NCBI RefSeq assembly: GCF_019375555.1
Contig: NZ_JAHXDN010000002.1
Coordinates: 1,010,210 to 1,074,209, forward strand
Length of the DNA stretch: 64,000 nt
Direction: 5' to 3'
Source of the DNA: Roseobacter insulae
GTDB lineage: Bacteria > Pseudomonadota > Alphaproteobacteria > Rhodobacterales > Rhodobacteraceae
In this document: piece after piece, positions 51,890 to 60,950 of the stretch
Layout: the number at the start of each line of letters is the position of its first letter
How positions within the stretch are numbered: the stretch's first letter is position 1
Notes under the pieces: generated by a model
The model's database searches: none
What the model saw: the letters and a program-made list of their open reading frames with translations, nothing else
What the model was told of the DNA's origin: nothing
Translations under genes and position numbers: made by a program

Positions 51890-53398
51890 TCAGGCCGCTT
51901 CACCGGCCGACGCGGCCTGAATGAGTGTTTGTGTTGTCAACTTCTCGCCGGAGACTTCCGTCACGGGCACGCCGCGGCTGAAAACGAGGGCGCGGTGACA
52001 GATGTTGGCAATCTCTTCGAAATCGGTGGAGACAACGAGGACCCCCATGCCCGCGGCCATCGCCTCGTAAAGCAACTGGTAAATCTCTGCCTTGGCACCA
52101 ACGTCGACACCCGCCGTCGGATCCTCGGCAATCAGGAATTTGCGACCGGTGTCGAGCCATCGGCCCACCACGATCTTCTGCTGGTTTCCACCTGACAAGG
52201 CCTCGATGGCAAGGGTGGGATCATTGGGAGACAAACCAACGCGCTGTCCCAGTTTGCGGGCCTGACCGTCTTCCGGGCGCGCGCCCATGAAAGAAAAGAG
52301 TTTCCGCCCGTGGGTGAGGGGATTGAGGTAGGCGTTCTCGCGGATTGTCAGGGCAGGGGCTATGGATTCCACGACCCTGTCGCGCGCGACGAACCCGATA
52401 CCTGATTGCACGGCCGCAATCGGCGATGACAGATCGGGGTGGCGACCCAGCAGTGTCACGGCCCCCTGATGCGGCATAAGACCAAAAAGGGCCCGCCCGA
52501 TATCCTCGTGCCCGGCGCCGCGCAACCCGACAAGGCCCAGCATTTCACCCCTTTGCACGGTGAAATCCGCAGGACCCGCCGCAGCCGTTCTGAGGCCTTT
52601 GACATCGAGAACCGCCGACCCCGCCTGCGCGTCCGGCCTTGCAATATCCCGCGTTTTGCCACCAACGATCAGACCCACAAGATCCTCCGGGTCGGTTTCA
52701 GAGATCTCGCGCAATCCGACCATCTCGCCATCTCGCAAGACGGCCACCCGATCTGCAATCTGGAAAATCTCGTCCAACCGATGGGAGACGTAGATCATCC
52801 CCACACCTTTGTCGCGCAGCGGGCGGAGCGCGGCGAACAACCGTTCAACCTCGTCCGCAGGCAGAGAGGCCGTGGGTTCATCAAGCACGAGATAGTCGCA
52901 TTCCACCGCCAGAGCGCGCGCGATGGCCACCAGCGATTTCTCCGTGCGCGACAGATCGGACACCCGTGTTGTCGGCGCGAAATCGGCATCGACCAACAAC
53001 AGGGCCTCGCAAGCAATTTTGTCGGTGGCCTGCCAGTCAACGCGCCCGCGCCGGCGGATATACCCAACAGCAAGCGCAATGTTCTCGGCGACGCTCATCC
53101 ATTCGATGAGGCCCAGGTCCTGGTGAATGAAAGCAACGGCCTGCCGCTCGTTCACCGCGCCAGCGACGTGTTTGTAAGGTGCCCCGTTTATGGTGACCGA
53201 GCCGCTGTCCGGCGTGTGGATGCCACCCAGAACCTTGATCAAGGTCGATTTTCCGGCGCCGTTCTCACCCAGAAGAGCAACGATTTCACCACGCGCGACA
53301 TCCAACGAGACCCCGCGCAGGGCGTGGGTGCCGCCAAAAGTCTTCACGATGTGATCAAACCGCAGGCCTTTGGGTTGCGATGATGCGCTCTGGGACAT
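51890..53398 (-). CDS. Sugar ABC transporter ATPase (CUT2, two ATPase domains)
   Basis: A 502-residue ATPase with two domains. First: Walker A GENGAGKST and Walker B YLVLDEPTASLP, but a signature reading LSRTEKSLVAIARAL rather than LSGGQ. Second: a degenerate Walker A, as usual in this family, and the signature LSGGNQQKIVVGRWL. The ATG at 53398 has GGGAGGA upstream. It is the first gene of the operon and is preceded by a promoter region with two GTTAWCGATAAC operators. Confidence 0.92.
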   Translation of the reverse strand: MSQSASSQPKGLRFDHIVKTFGGTHALRGVSLDVARGEIVALLGENGAGKSTLIKVLGGIHTPDSGSVTINGAPYKHVAGAVNERQAVAFIHQDLGLIEWMSVAENIALAVGYIRRRGRVDWQATDKIACEALLLVDADFAPTTRVSDLSRTEKSLVAIARALAVECDYLVLDEPTASLPADEVERLFAALRPLRDKGVGMIYVSHRLDEIFQIADRVAVLRDGEMVGLREISETDPEDLVGLIVGGKTRDIARPDAQAGSAVLDVKGLRTAAAGPADFTVQRGEMLGLVGLRGAGHEDIGRALFGLMPHQGAVTLLGRHPDLSSPIAAVQSGIGFVARDRVVESIAPALTIRENAYLNPLTHGRKLFSFMGARPEDGQARKLGQRVGLSPNDPTLAIEALSGGNQQKIVVGRWLDTGRKFLIAEDPTAGVDVGAKAEIYQLLYEAMAAGMGVLVVSTDFEEIANICHRALVFSRGVPVTEVSGEKLTTQTLIQAASAGEAA

Positions 53399-53429
53399 GC
53401 GTTTCCTCCCCTTGCTACCGACAGTTGAA

Positions 53430-53496
53430 GTTATCGATAACACTTGCGATCATCGGGCGGGGCATAACGCGAGTCAACAAAAAAGTTAACGATAAC
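53430..53496 (-). promoter_or_regulatory. Promoter and two LacI-type operators of the sugar transporter operon
   Basis: The operators are GTTATCGATAAC at 53430-53441 (perfect palindrome) and GTTAACGATAAC at 53485-53496. On the minus strand TTGACT at 53477-53472, a 17-base spacer and GATGAT at 53454-53449 form a plausible sigma70 promoter. One operator lies upstream of -35 and the other at about +1 to +12. The centre-to-centre distance is 55 bp, close to five helical turns, suiting looping repression. The rest of the gap to 53581 shows no gene. Confidence 0.75.
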
Positions 53497-53581
53497 ATTT
53501 TTTGTGATGAACAGGATTACAAGCCGGCCTCAGCACGGCTCATAATGACGAAAGTGACCGCGTCATCGGTGGTGTTCGGAG

Positions 53582-54979
53582 TTATTGCGCCCAGGGACCG
53601 TGCTGCCCGGTTGTGCCATCGTCGAGCCGCGCAAATCCGTGCCAGCCGAAATAATCACGCTGGCCCTGGATCATATTCGCGGTCCCTCTATGCGTCCGCA
53701 TGGCATCGAAGTAGGTGAGGCCCGACCCAAGGGCAGGCGCTGGCAGACCATGCAACGCGGCTTGCGCGACGACCTGCCGCAACGCCTCGTGGCAATTCTT
53801 GAGGTGCTCCGCGAAATACGGCGCAAACATCAGGTTGCGCCCGGGATCATCCGACAGCGCCGACGCCATGTCATTCAACATGTCAGACCGGATAATGCAG
53901 CCTTCACGCCAGACCTGGGCGATCTCCGGCAACGGCAAGGCCCAGCCAAAGGCGTCGGATGCCGCGGAAATCATTGCAAAGCCTTGCGCGTAGCACAGGA
54001 TCTTGCCGCCGATCATGGCTTGTTCGAGCGCTTCGATGCTGAGTGTGCCGTCAGCCATTGCCCTTGGGGCGGGTCCGAAAAGCGCCTCGCCCGCCGCCCG
54101 CGCATCGCGCTGCGACGAAAGATTGCGCGCGACCACTGCCGCCTCGATGGCCGGGATCGGGGCGGCAAGATGCTGTGCCTCGATGACCGTCCAGCGCCCT
54201 GTGCCTTTCTGGCCAGCCGCATCCACGATCACATCCAGCAGCGGCTTGCCCGTTGCGGCATCTGTTGTCCCTGCGACTTTTCCCGAAATCTCGACAAGAT
54301 AAGAGCGCAGCGGCCCGTTGTTCCAACGATCAAACACATCCGCGATAGCGGGCGCGCCATAACCCATGCCATCGCGCAGAATGCCGTACACTTCCGCGAT
54401 CATCTGCATGTCGGCATATTCTATGCCATTGTGCACGGCCTTGACGAAATGGCCCGCGCCTTCTTCGCCCATCCATGTGGCACAGGGCGTGCCTTCATAT
54501 TTTGCGCTGATGGCCATCAGAATATGGGACACCCGGTCCCAGTATTCCCGCTTGCCACCCCCCATGATCGAGGGGCCGTGGCGCGCACCTTCTTCTCCAC
54601 CCGACACGCCGATCCCCATGATGGGGCCGGTAGATTCGCGCGCGCGGCGGTTGGTGTCGTGAAAGTTTGCATTGCCCGCATCGATGATCAGGTCATCGGG
54701 TCCAAGCAAGGGGCGCAAGGCCTCGATCTGTGCATCGACGGCCTCGCCCGCAGGCACCATCAAGATGATCGCGCGGGGTTGCTTGATGGCCGCAACCAGA
54801 TCGCCAAGGCTGTCTGTCGGCGTGATTTTCGCGGCAAGGTCTCCGGCATCGGCGTGAAAATCACGCGTGACCTGGGTGGTGCGGTTCCAGACCGCGATAT
54901 CAAATCCCTTTTCCGCGATGTTCAGGGCAAGGGCAGCCCCCATCGTTCCCAGGCCAATCAGGCCGATTTCACTTGTCAT
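53582..54979 (-). CDS. gnd: 6-phosphogluconate dehydrogenase (decarboxylating)
   Basis: Oxidises and decarboxylates 6-phosphogluconate to ribulose 5-phosphate with NADP or NAD. The 465 residues are typical. Visible motifs are IGLGTMGAALALNIAEKG, GIGVSGGEEGARHGPSIMGG, the catalytic Lys/His stretch GHFVKAVHNGIEYADMQ and the C-terminal KGTGRWT. It overlaps the lactonase gene stop by four bases (ATGA). Here it is part of the gluconate/idonate regulon rather than with zwf, so it serves catabolism of imported sugar acids. Confidence 0.95.
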   Translation of the reverse strand: MTSEIGLIGLGTMGAALALNIAEKGFDIAVWNRTTQVTRDFHADAGDLAAKITPTDSLGDLVAAIKQPRAIILMVPAGEAVDAQIEALRPLLGPDDLIIDAGNANFHDTNRRARESTGPIMGIGVSGGEEGARHGPSIMGGGKREYWDRVSHILMAISAKYEGTPCATWMGEEGAGHFVKAVHNGIEYADMQMIAEVYGILRDGMGYGAPAIADVFDRWNNGPLRSYLVEISGKVAGTTDAATGKPLLDVIVDAAGQKGTGRWTVIEAQHLAAPIPAIEAAVVARNLSSQRDARAAGEALFGPAPRAMADGTLSIEALEQAMIGGKILCYAQGFAMISAASDAFGWALPLPEIAQVWREGCIIRSDMLNDMASALSDDPGRNLMFAPYFAEHLKNCHEALRQVVAQAALHGLPAPALGSGLTYFDAMRTHRGTANMIQGQRDYFGWHGFARLDDGTTGQHGPWAQ

Positions 54980-55872
54980 GGAAATTGAACTCCCGCTCTG
55001 TTCAGTGTCACGCGATAGACGCTTGTTGTCGCCGTGATGTAAAGCTCGTGTTTGGCGCGACCGCCAAAGCAGATGTTGGACACCAGTTCCGGCACCAGTA
55101 TCTTGCCGAGCAATCGGCCATCAGGTGCTATGCAATGCACACCATCTGCGGCCGAGGACCAAAGGTTCCCGTCAGTATCAACGCGGATGCCATCCGCGAC
55201 ACCGGGATCGATCTTATGAAACAGGCGTCCATTCTCCACACCGTCGCCGATCACGTCGTAGACGCGGACATGTTGCGCGTCATCGGAGAACATGCGCCCG
55301 GTATCGGCAACGTAAAGCAACGATTCATCGGGGGAAAACGCCAGTCCGTTGGGACAGTTCATATCACCGACCATGACGTCGAGAGCCCCGGTTTCAGGAT
55401 CAGCGCGATACACCACGCAGGGGTTCTCCTGCGGGCTGGCGAAACCTTCGTAATTGGTCATGATCCCGTAGTGTGGGTCGGAAAACCAGATGCTGCCGTC
55501 TGACTTGACGACCACATCATTAGGGGAATTCAGCGGCTTGCCATCGTAGCTGTCAGCAATGACCGTGACCCGGCCATCAAGCTCCGTGCGGGTAACGCGC
55601 CGCAAGCCATGCTCGCAGGACACCAGACGCCCCTGCCGGTCGCGGGTATGTCCGTTGGCGTAATTGGATGGGTGTCGGTACGTCGTGACGCCGGCTTCCG
55701 GTGTCCAGCGCAGGATTCGATTGTTTGGAATGTCAGAAAACAACAGACAACCTGCATCCCCGAACCAGACCGGTCCCTCGACCCAGTCAAACCCGGTGGC
55801 GATCTGCTTTACCGGCGCGTTCCCCATCACGTATTGTCCAAACACCGGGTCGTGAATTTCGAAAAATGACAT
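54976..55872 (-). CDS. SMP-30/gluconolactonase family lactonase
   Basis: A 298-residue six-bladed beta-propeller that hydrolyses sugar lactones using a divalent metal. EGPVWFGDAGCLLFSDIPNN holds the first metal-site Glu, LNSPNDVVVKSDGSIWFSDP and NGLAFSPDESLLYVADTGR carry the other ligands. The ATG at 55872 has GGGAGGAA before it. It is first in the two-gene operon with gnd and lies behind an operator. It would open gluconolactone or idonolactone to the free acid. Confidence 0.92.
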   Translation of the reverse strand: MSFFEIHDPVFGQYVMGNAPVKQIATGFDWVEGPVWFGDAGCLLFSDIPNNRILRWTPEAGVTTYRHPSNYANGHTRDRQGRLVSCEHGLRRVTRTELDGRVTVIADSYDGKPLNSPNDVVVKSDGSIWFSDPHYGIMTNYEGFASPQENPCVVYRADPETGALDVMVGDMNCPNGLAFSPDESLLYVADTGRMFSDDAQHVRVYDVIGDGVENGRLFHKIDPGVADGIRVDTDGNLWSSAADGVHCIAPDGRLLGKILVPELVSNICFGGRAKHELYITATTSVYRVTLNRAGVQFP

Positions 55873-55902
55873 GAGGGTTCCTCCCACTTTTCTTTTTATT
55901 GA

Positions 55903-55914
55903 GTTAACGATAAC
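55903..55914 (-). promoter_or_regulatory. LacI-type operator of the lactonase-gnd operon
   Basis: GTTAACGATAAC on the plus strand. On the minus strand a TTGACG / 17-base spacer / TAACTC promoter can be placed across it, so the operator overlaps the -10 region and part of the spacer. It may also influence the divergent heme-binding-like gene. Confidence 0.7.
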
Positions 55915-55946
55915 ACCCAGAGGCGTCAAATCGAAAGGTCTGTTCC

Positions 55947-56369
55947 ATGGCGAACCCGTATTTCACCACCACCGAAGCTCTGACCCATGCAGGTGTGATG
56001 GCGATGTTGTCGGCGGGCATTTCAACCGCTGAGGCAATGGCGCAGCCGCAGGTCATCGTCATCGTGGATGTCAGCGGCGAAGTTCTGGGCGAGATCCGCA
56101 TGACTGGGTCCAAGTTCCTCAGCCGCAAGAGCGCCCTCAGCAAGGCGCGGACAGCAGCCTCGATCGGCGCACCGAGCGACAGCGTTCCCGACGCCGTGCG
56201 CACGAGCATCGGCCTTGCGACAGGTGGCGATGTGACCGGACTGCCGGGCGGGCTGCCGATCCGCCGTGGTGGCGTTCTGCTGGGCGGAATTGGCGTGGGC
56301 TCCGGCTCGGGCCCACAGGACATTGAGGTCGCGCAGAGCGCTTTGGCAGCGATTGGTGCTGATACGTAA
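55947..56369 (+). CDS. GlcG/HbpS family heme-binding-like protein
   Basis: A 140-residue single-domain protein of the GlcG/HbpS (DUF336) family, with ALTHAGVMAMLSAGISTAEAM, VIVDVSGEVLGEIRMTGS and a glycine-rich GGLPIRRGGVLLGGIGVGSG. Relatives bind heme or corrinoids, or serve with glycolate and diol metabolism genes. Its role beside lactonase and gnd is not known. It is transcribed away from the lactonase gene from a region that contains the shared operator. Confidence 0.8.
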   Translation: MANPYFTTTEALTHAGVMAMLSAGISTAEAMAQPQVIVIVDVSGEVLGEIRMTGSKFLSRKSALSKARTAASIGAPSDSVPDAVRTSIGLATGGDVTGLPGGLPIRRGGVLLGGIGVGSGSGPQDIEVAQSALAAIGADT

Positions 56370-56396
56370 GTCAGCATGACCCTGTTGTGTGGGAGG

Positions 56397-57428
56397 CTAG
56401 GCAAAGGAGATTTGCGCCTTCATGGCCTGCGTCCGGTCGCTGGCCACCTCAAAAGCCGCGACAGCATCCGACAGCGGCAGCGTTTGCGTGATCAAGGGCT
56501 TTACGTCGATCAATCCCTTTTGCATCAGTTCGACACCGGTAAAGAATTCCTCGTGAAAGCGGAAAGAGCCGCACAAGCGCAATTCTTTCGCGGTGATCGC
56601 CTGTACCGGCAGTTGCATGTCACCGCCCAGACCAAGCTGCACAATCGTGCCGCGCGGGCGCATCGCGGTGATACCACCTGCCAGGGCGGGGGCCACTCCG
56701 GTGCATTCGAACAAGACATCAAACGTGCCCTTGTCCGCCTCGTAAGCCCTGAGCGCCTCGGGGTCCGCTCCGGAATTGATCACCCGGTCAGCACCATTAT
56801 CCTGCGCCATTTTCAACGTGAAATCCGTCAGATCCGTCGCGACGATCTCTGCGGCACCGGCCCGGCGGGCGGCCAGAATGCACAGCAGTCCGATAGGCCC
56901 GCATCCGGTCACCAGGACTCTTTTGCCCAGCAATTCACCTGCCTGACGCGCGCCGTGCAGACACACGGCCAGTGGTTCCGCCATGGCCGCCTCGCCGGGG
57001 CTCAATCCGACTGCGGGCGCGCATTGCCGTTGATCAGCCACCAGCATCTGCCGGAACGCACCCTGAATATGAGGGAACGGCATCGCTGATCCGTAGAACC
57101 GCATGTTCAGACAGTGATTATGCAATCCTTCCTCGCAATACCTGCAGGACAGGCAGGGACGGGACGGCGACACGGCCACCAGTTGACCCACGCGCAAACC
57201 CGTCACATCCGGCCCGAGCGCAACGATATGCCCTGAAACCTCATGCCCCAGAATCATCGGCTCCCTGATGCGGATGGTGCCAAAGCCGCCGTGCTGATAG
57301 TAATGCAGATCCGAACCGCAGATGCCGCCGGCAGCAACTGCGATCTGAACCTCTCCCGCACCCGGCGCATCAACACGCGCGTCTTCGATGCGCAAATCGC
57401 GTGGACCATGAATTACGATGGATTTCAT
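56397..57428 (-). CDS. idnD: L-idonate 5-dehydrogenase-like zinc alcohol dehydrogenase
   Basis: A 343-residue medium-chain dehydrogenase with catalytic zinc ligands in ICGSDLHYY and LGHEVSGH, and a structural zinc site CLSCRYCEEGLHNHC. The Rossmann motif is TGCGPIGLL. It fits L-idonate 5-dehydrogenase, which oxidises idonate to 5-ketogluconate, the substrate of the IdnO-like gene next door. The ATG at 57428 has AAAAGGAAC upstream. It is divergent from idnO across a shared operator. Confidence 0.87.
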   Translation of the reverse strand: MKSIVIHGPRDLRIEDARVDAPGAGEVQIAVAAGGICGSDLHYYQHGGFGTIRIREPMILGHEVSGHIVALGPDVTGLRVGQLVAVSPSRPCLSCRYCEEGLHNHCLNMRFYGSAMPFPHIQGAFRQMLVADQRQCAPAVGLSPGEAAMAEPLAVCLHGARQAGELLGKRVLVTGCGPIGLLCILAARRAGAAEIVATDLTDFTLKMAQDNGADRVINSGADPEALRAYEADKGTFDVLFECTGVAPALAGGITAMRPRGTIVQLGLGGDMQLPVQAITAKELRLCGSFRFHEEFFTGVELMQKGLIDVKPLITQTLPLSDAVAAFEVASDRTQAMKAQISFA

Positions 57429-57500
57429 TCCGTGTTCCTTTTTGAACAAGCACCTCCGGAAGCCGGATCACTGCGTATTCACGGCAGAATTAGAGGTCCC

Positions 57501-57530
57501 TTGACAAGTCTTGTTAACGATAACATAAAC
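57501..57530 (+). promoter_or_regulatory. Promoter with LacI-type operator between idnD and idnO
   Basis: TTGACA at 57501-57506, a 17-base spacer and CATAAA at 57524-57529 form a good sigma70 promoter for idnO. GTTAACGATAAC at 57513-57524 occupies the spacer and touches the -10. A partial half-site (GTTAACGCGAT) starts at 57535. Confidence 0.75.
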
Positions 57531-57568
57531 TGTTGTTAACGCGATTGTCGAGAGGAAAGAGAGTCCCC

Positions 57569-58327
57569 ATGAGCCTGAACCTTTTTGATCTGACCGGTCG
57601 CCGCGCCCTGATTACGGGCTCTTCGCAAGGTATCGGTTTCGCACTGGCCAAAGGCTTGCAGACCGCAGGAGCCGCGATTGTACTGAACGGACGGGACACC
57701 GCGAAACTGGACGCCGCAGCTGCCCAATTCGATGGCCCGGTCGACGTTCTGGCGTTTGATGCGACCGACCACGACGCGGTGCGCAATGCGGTGGACGGGT
57801 TCGAGGCCGAAACGGGTGCAATCGACATTCTGGTCAACAATGCCGGCATGCAACACCGCACGCCGCTCGAAGATTTTCCCGCGGATGCCTTTGAACGCCT
57901 GATGCAGACCAATATCGCAAGCGTGTTCCACGTCGGCCAGGCCTGCGCACGCCACATGATAAAGCGCGGGCGCGGCAAGATCATCAATATCGCGTCTGTC
58001 CAGACCGCCCTTGCACGGCCCGGCATCGCGCCCTACACGATGACCAAGGGCGCGGTCGCGAACCTGACCAAGGGCATGGCGACCGATTGGGCGCAATACG
58101 GGTTGCAGTGCAACGGTCTTGCACCGGGGTACTTCGACACGCCGCTGAACGCGGCCCTTGTCGCTGACCCCGAGTTCTCCGCGTGGCTTGAAAAGCGCAC
58201 GCCCGCAGGCAGGTGGGGCAAAGTCGAGGAACTGGTCGGCACCTGCATCTTCCTTGCCTCTGACGCATCCTCTTTTGTGAACGGCACCACCGTCTTCGTC
58301 GATGGTGGCATCACGGCATCACTGTGA
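57569..58327 (+). CDS. idnO: Gluconate 5-dehydrogenase-like SDR
   Basis: A 252-residue short-chain dehydrogenase with TGSSQGIGFALAKGL, NNAGMQHRTPLEDF, NIASVQTALARPGIAPYTMTK (catalytic Tyr/Lys in YTMTK) and VDGG near the end. These blocks are typical of 5-keto-D-gluconate reductase, which makes gluconate for the kinase encoded next. GAGGAAAGAG precedes the ATG. The stop overlaps the GTG start of gntK. Confidence 0.9.
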   Translation: MSLNLFDLTGRRALITGSSQGIGFALAKGLQTAGAAIVLNGRDTAKLDAAAAQFDGPVDVLAFDATDHDAVRNAVDGFEAETGAIDILVNNAGMQHRTPLEDFPADAFERLMQTNIASVFHVGQACARHMIKRGRGKIINIASVQTALARPGIAPYTMTKGAVANLTKGMATDWAQYGLQCNGLAPGYFDTPLNAALVADPEFSAWLEKRTPAGRWGKVEELVGTCIFLASDASSFVNGTTVFVDGGITASL

Positions 58328-58830
58328 CCCCGGACCGTTTCATCGTCATGGGCGTATCCGGTTGCGGCAAGACATCCATCGGGATGGCATTTGCCAGCGA
58401 AATCGGCGCGCGTTTCATTGACGGCGATGATCTTCACCCCGCCGCGAATGTAGCGAAGATGGCGCGGGGCGAACCCCTGAACGATGACGACCGGGCACCC
58501 TGGCTGTCACAGGTGGCCGCGCAGTTTTGCCAGGATGGCGGCGCGCTGGTTATCGGATGCTCCGCTCTGAGGCGCAAGTATCGGAACTGGTTGCGGGAGG
58601 GTGCCGGAGGTCAGGTTGTTTTCCTTCATCTTGCCGGAACCCGCGCGGTGATTGCAGAACGCATGCAGGCGCGGCAGGACCACTTCATGCCGCTGTCTTT
58701 GCTCGACAGCCAGTTTGCCGCGCTTGAGCCGCCACAATCGGACGAGCTGTCAATCACCGTGAATATTGATCAGGACATCGCGGCCATTGTTGCTGAACTG
58801 GTCCGAAAAACCGAAGGAATGCAGATATGA
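58324..58830 (+). CDS. gntK: Gluconokinase
   Basis: A 168-residue kinase that phosphorylates gluconate at C6. The P-loop is GVSGCGKTS, followed by the family blocks FIDGDDLHPAANVAKMARG, LNDDDRAPWL and CSALRRKYRNWLR. The start is GTG at 58324 within GTGA, overlapping the idnO stop. Its product is the substrate of the nearby gnd. Confidence 0.94.
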   Translation: MTPDRFIVMGVSGCGKTSIGMAFASEIGARFIDGDDLHPAANVAKMARGEPLNDDDRAPWLSQVAAQFCQDGGALVIGCSALRRKYRNWLREGAGGQVVFLHLAGTRAVIAERMQARQDHFMPLSLLDSQFAALEPPQSDELSITVNIDQDIAAIVAELVRKTEGMQI

Positions 58831-59714
58831 CGGCCAAGGTTGCGTTGATCGGTGCCGGTGCTATGGGAGGCGCCATAGGGACACGTTTACTGGAGACCGG
58901 TAACCGGTTGACCGTCTTCGATCTGGACCCTGACAAGGTAGCGGACCTCGTGGCAAAAGGGGCGGTTGCGGCACCCAGTGCAGCGGCGGCGGCCCAGGCG
59001 TCTGACTATGTGATCACCAGCCTCAACAGTCCCAAAATAGTCGATATCGCGGTATTCGGGACAGGCGGTGTTGTCGAGGGAGCCCGCCCGGGAACCTTGA
59101 TCATCGACATGTCGTCAATTGATCCCGACGCGACAAAAACCCTTGCGAGCAGGGCGGCGGAGGCGGGCCTGCGCTGGGTCGACAGCCCCTTGTCGGGAGG
59201 TGCGCCAAAAGCCCTGATGGGTGAACTGACCCTGATGGCGGGTGGCACGGAGAAAGACTTTGATGACGCCCACACCGTTCTCAAACATGTGGCCAGCAAT
59301 TATACACACATGGGCCCCGTGGGGGCGGGGCAGACCACGAAACTGATCAATCAGGTCCTCTGTGGATTGGGCTTTCTGGCCGTCGCCGAAGCCACGCAAC
59401 TGGCGCTTGATGCGGGCGTCACCGCCGAAAAGGTCCCGGTGGCCCTTAGGGGAGGGCGCGCCGACAGCGCGATCCTGCAGGAATACATGCCGCGCTTTGC
59501 GACCAGGGACTATCGCCGCACCGGGCGCATCGACAACATGGTGAAGGATCTCAACGGGGCGCAGGACCTCGCAAGACGCAGCAATACGGCCATGCCCCTG
59601 ACGGCGCTCTGTCTGGAAGTGCACCGCATGCTGACGGCCGCCGGACTGGGTGGCGAGGATCAGGCGGCGCTGATGGAATTCTTCAAGGGCCCGACAGAGG
59701 CGCCGTTTTCGTGA
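58827..59714 (+). CDS. 3-hydroxyisobutyrate dehydrogenase-like NAD(P) oxidoreductase
   Basis: A 295-residue beta-hydroxyacid dehydrogenase with GAGAMGGAIGTRLLETG, the substrate loop DSPLSGGAPKALMGELTLMA and the catalytic Lys in GAGQTTKLINQVL. Candidates are tartronate semialdehyde reductase or a related hydroxyacid dehydrogenase. It overlaps gntK by four bases, so it is part of the same sugar-acid transcript. The precise substrate is not known. Confidence 0.86.
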   Translation: MTAKVALIGAGAMGGAIGTRLLETGNRLTVFDLDPDKVADLVAKGAVAAPSAAAAAQASDYVITSLNSPKIVDIAVFGTGGVVEGARPGTLIIDMSSIDPDATKTLASRAAEAGLRWVDSPLSGGAPKALMGELTLMAGGTEKDFDDAHTVLKHVASNYTHMGPVGAGQTTKLINQVLCGLGFLAVAEATQLALDAGVTAEKVPVALRGGRADSAILQEYMPRFATRDYRRTGRIDNMVKDLNGAQDLARRSNTAMPLTALCLEVHRMLTAAGLGGEDQAALMEFFKGPTEAPFS

Positions 59715-59813
59715 CCCGCGCCGGTACTTTTTTTGACGCCCGCAAGAAGACGGCGGTGCAGGCGCTCTGATGGTTTGACAAGAGCCGGGTGTTGCCGGTG
59801 ACTGGAGTAATGG

Positions 59814-60836
59814 ATGGACAGACCTCCCACGATGAAAGATGTCGCCCGCACGGCAGGTGTGTCGGTTATGACTGTAAGCCGCGCCTTCAAAAGTGATCGC
59901 TCCGTCAGCCAGCAGACGCGAGAGAAAGTCCGCGAGATCGCCGAGCAGATGGGATATGTTTTTGACAGCACAGCCGCCAATCTGCGGTCCCAGAAATCGG
60001 GCTTTGTGGCGGTGACGATTCCCACCATCGACAATGGCAACTTTTCGGACACCGTAGGATCGCTGTCCGCGCAACTCAATGGGGCGGGGCTGCAGATCCT
60101 GTTGGGCTATTCCAACTACAGCATCGAAAAAGAAGAGGAACTGATCGAGCAATTGCTGCGCCGACGTCCAGAGGCGATTGTCGTAACCGGCGGGCGGCAC
60201 ACCGAACGCACCCGGCGTCTGTTGGGGCAGGCCGGCATACCCGTTGTCGAGATGTGGGATTTACCCACCGATCCGATCGATCACGTGGTCGGGTTTTCGA
60301 ATGCGTCAACGATGGAGATGATGGTCGATCACCTTGTCGAACAAGGATATCGCCGCATTGCCTTTGTCGGGGGCGATACCGTGTGGGACACCCGGGGCGC
60401 CGACCGCCGACGCGGATTCGTGGCCGGCATGACACGTCACGGGTTGCTGGATCAGGCGCGGTTCATCGCCGGTGGTAAGCCACCCATATCGATGCGTCAG
60501 GGCGCGGACGCAATGGCGGAGCTTCTGGCGCAATATCCCGACACCGAGGCGGTTGTTTGCGTGTCGGACCCTGCTGCATTCGGGGCCACAACAGAATGCA
60601 TCCGACGTGGTTTGGCCGTCCCTGGCGATATGGCCGTTGCCGGTTTTGGCGGCTACGAGCTCTCGGCCATTTCCTGTCCGACCATCACGACCGTCGACCC
60701 GCGCCCCGCAGACATCGGATCACAAACCGCTCACCTGATCTCCAGCTTGCTGGAACAGGGCGGTGCAGGCCAAGCCTCCCAACGACTGGAAATAACGCCG
60801 ATGCTGCGACCCGGCGAGTCGACAACACGCACGTAA
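59814..60836 (+). CDS. LacI family transcriptional regulator (GntR-type)
   Basis: A 340-residue regulator: N-terminal helix-turn-helix (MKDVARTAGVSVMTVSRAF, residues 7-25) with hinge to about residue 60, then a periplasmic-binding-like effector domain. It resembles the E. coli gluconate repressor GntR, whose operators are of the ATGTTACCGGTAACAT type. The four GTTAWCGATAAC sites in this cluster fit such a repressor. Upstream at 59791-59802 GTTGCCGGTGAC may be a weak autoregulatory site. Effector probably gluconate or 6-phosphogluconate. Confidence 0.88.
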   Translation: MDRPPTMKDVARTAGVSVMTVSRAFKSDRSVSQQTREKVREIAEQMGYVFDSTAANLRSQKSGFVAVTIPTIDNGNFSDTVGSLSAQLNGAGLQILLGYSNYSIEKEEELIEQLLRRRPEAIVVTGGRHTERTRRLLGQAGIPVVEMWDLPTDPIDHVVGFSNASTMEMMVDHLVEQGYRRIAFVGGDTVWDTRGADRRRGFVAGMTRHGLLDQARFIAGGKPPISMRQGADAMAELLAQYPDTEAVVCVSDPAAFGATTECIRRGLAVPGDMAVAGFGGYELSAISCPTITTVDPRPADIGSQTAHLISSLLEQGGAGQASQRLEITPMLRPGESTTRT

Positions 60837-60950
60837 ATACCATGGATTTTACATAATTCACATTATAGCTACAGGCGTGTTGCAACCGGTGGATTCACGT
60901 TCGAAGTGCAAATTCTGTATCAAAACAGAACGTTGTACGGAGTCTTTTGA
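60837..60950. other. Short gap between the LacI gene and the IS30 transposase gene
   Basis: The stretch is AT-richer and includes the left inverted repeat of the IS30 element from about 60890. No gene or terminator of note is visible apart from that end. Confidence 0.5.

Noticed and set aside
53585..54988. 467-codon plus-strand frame opposite gnd
   Set aside because: Shadow of gnd; lacks any recognisable family signature.
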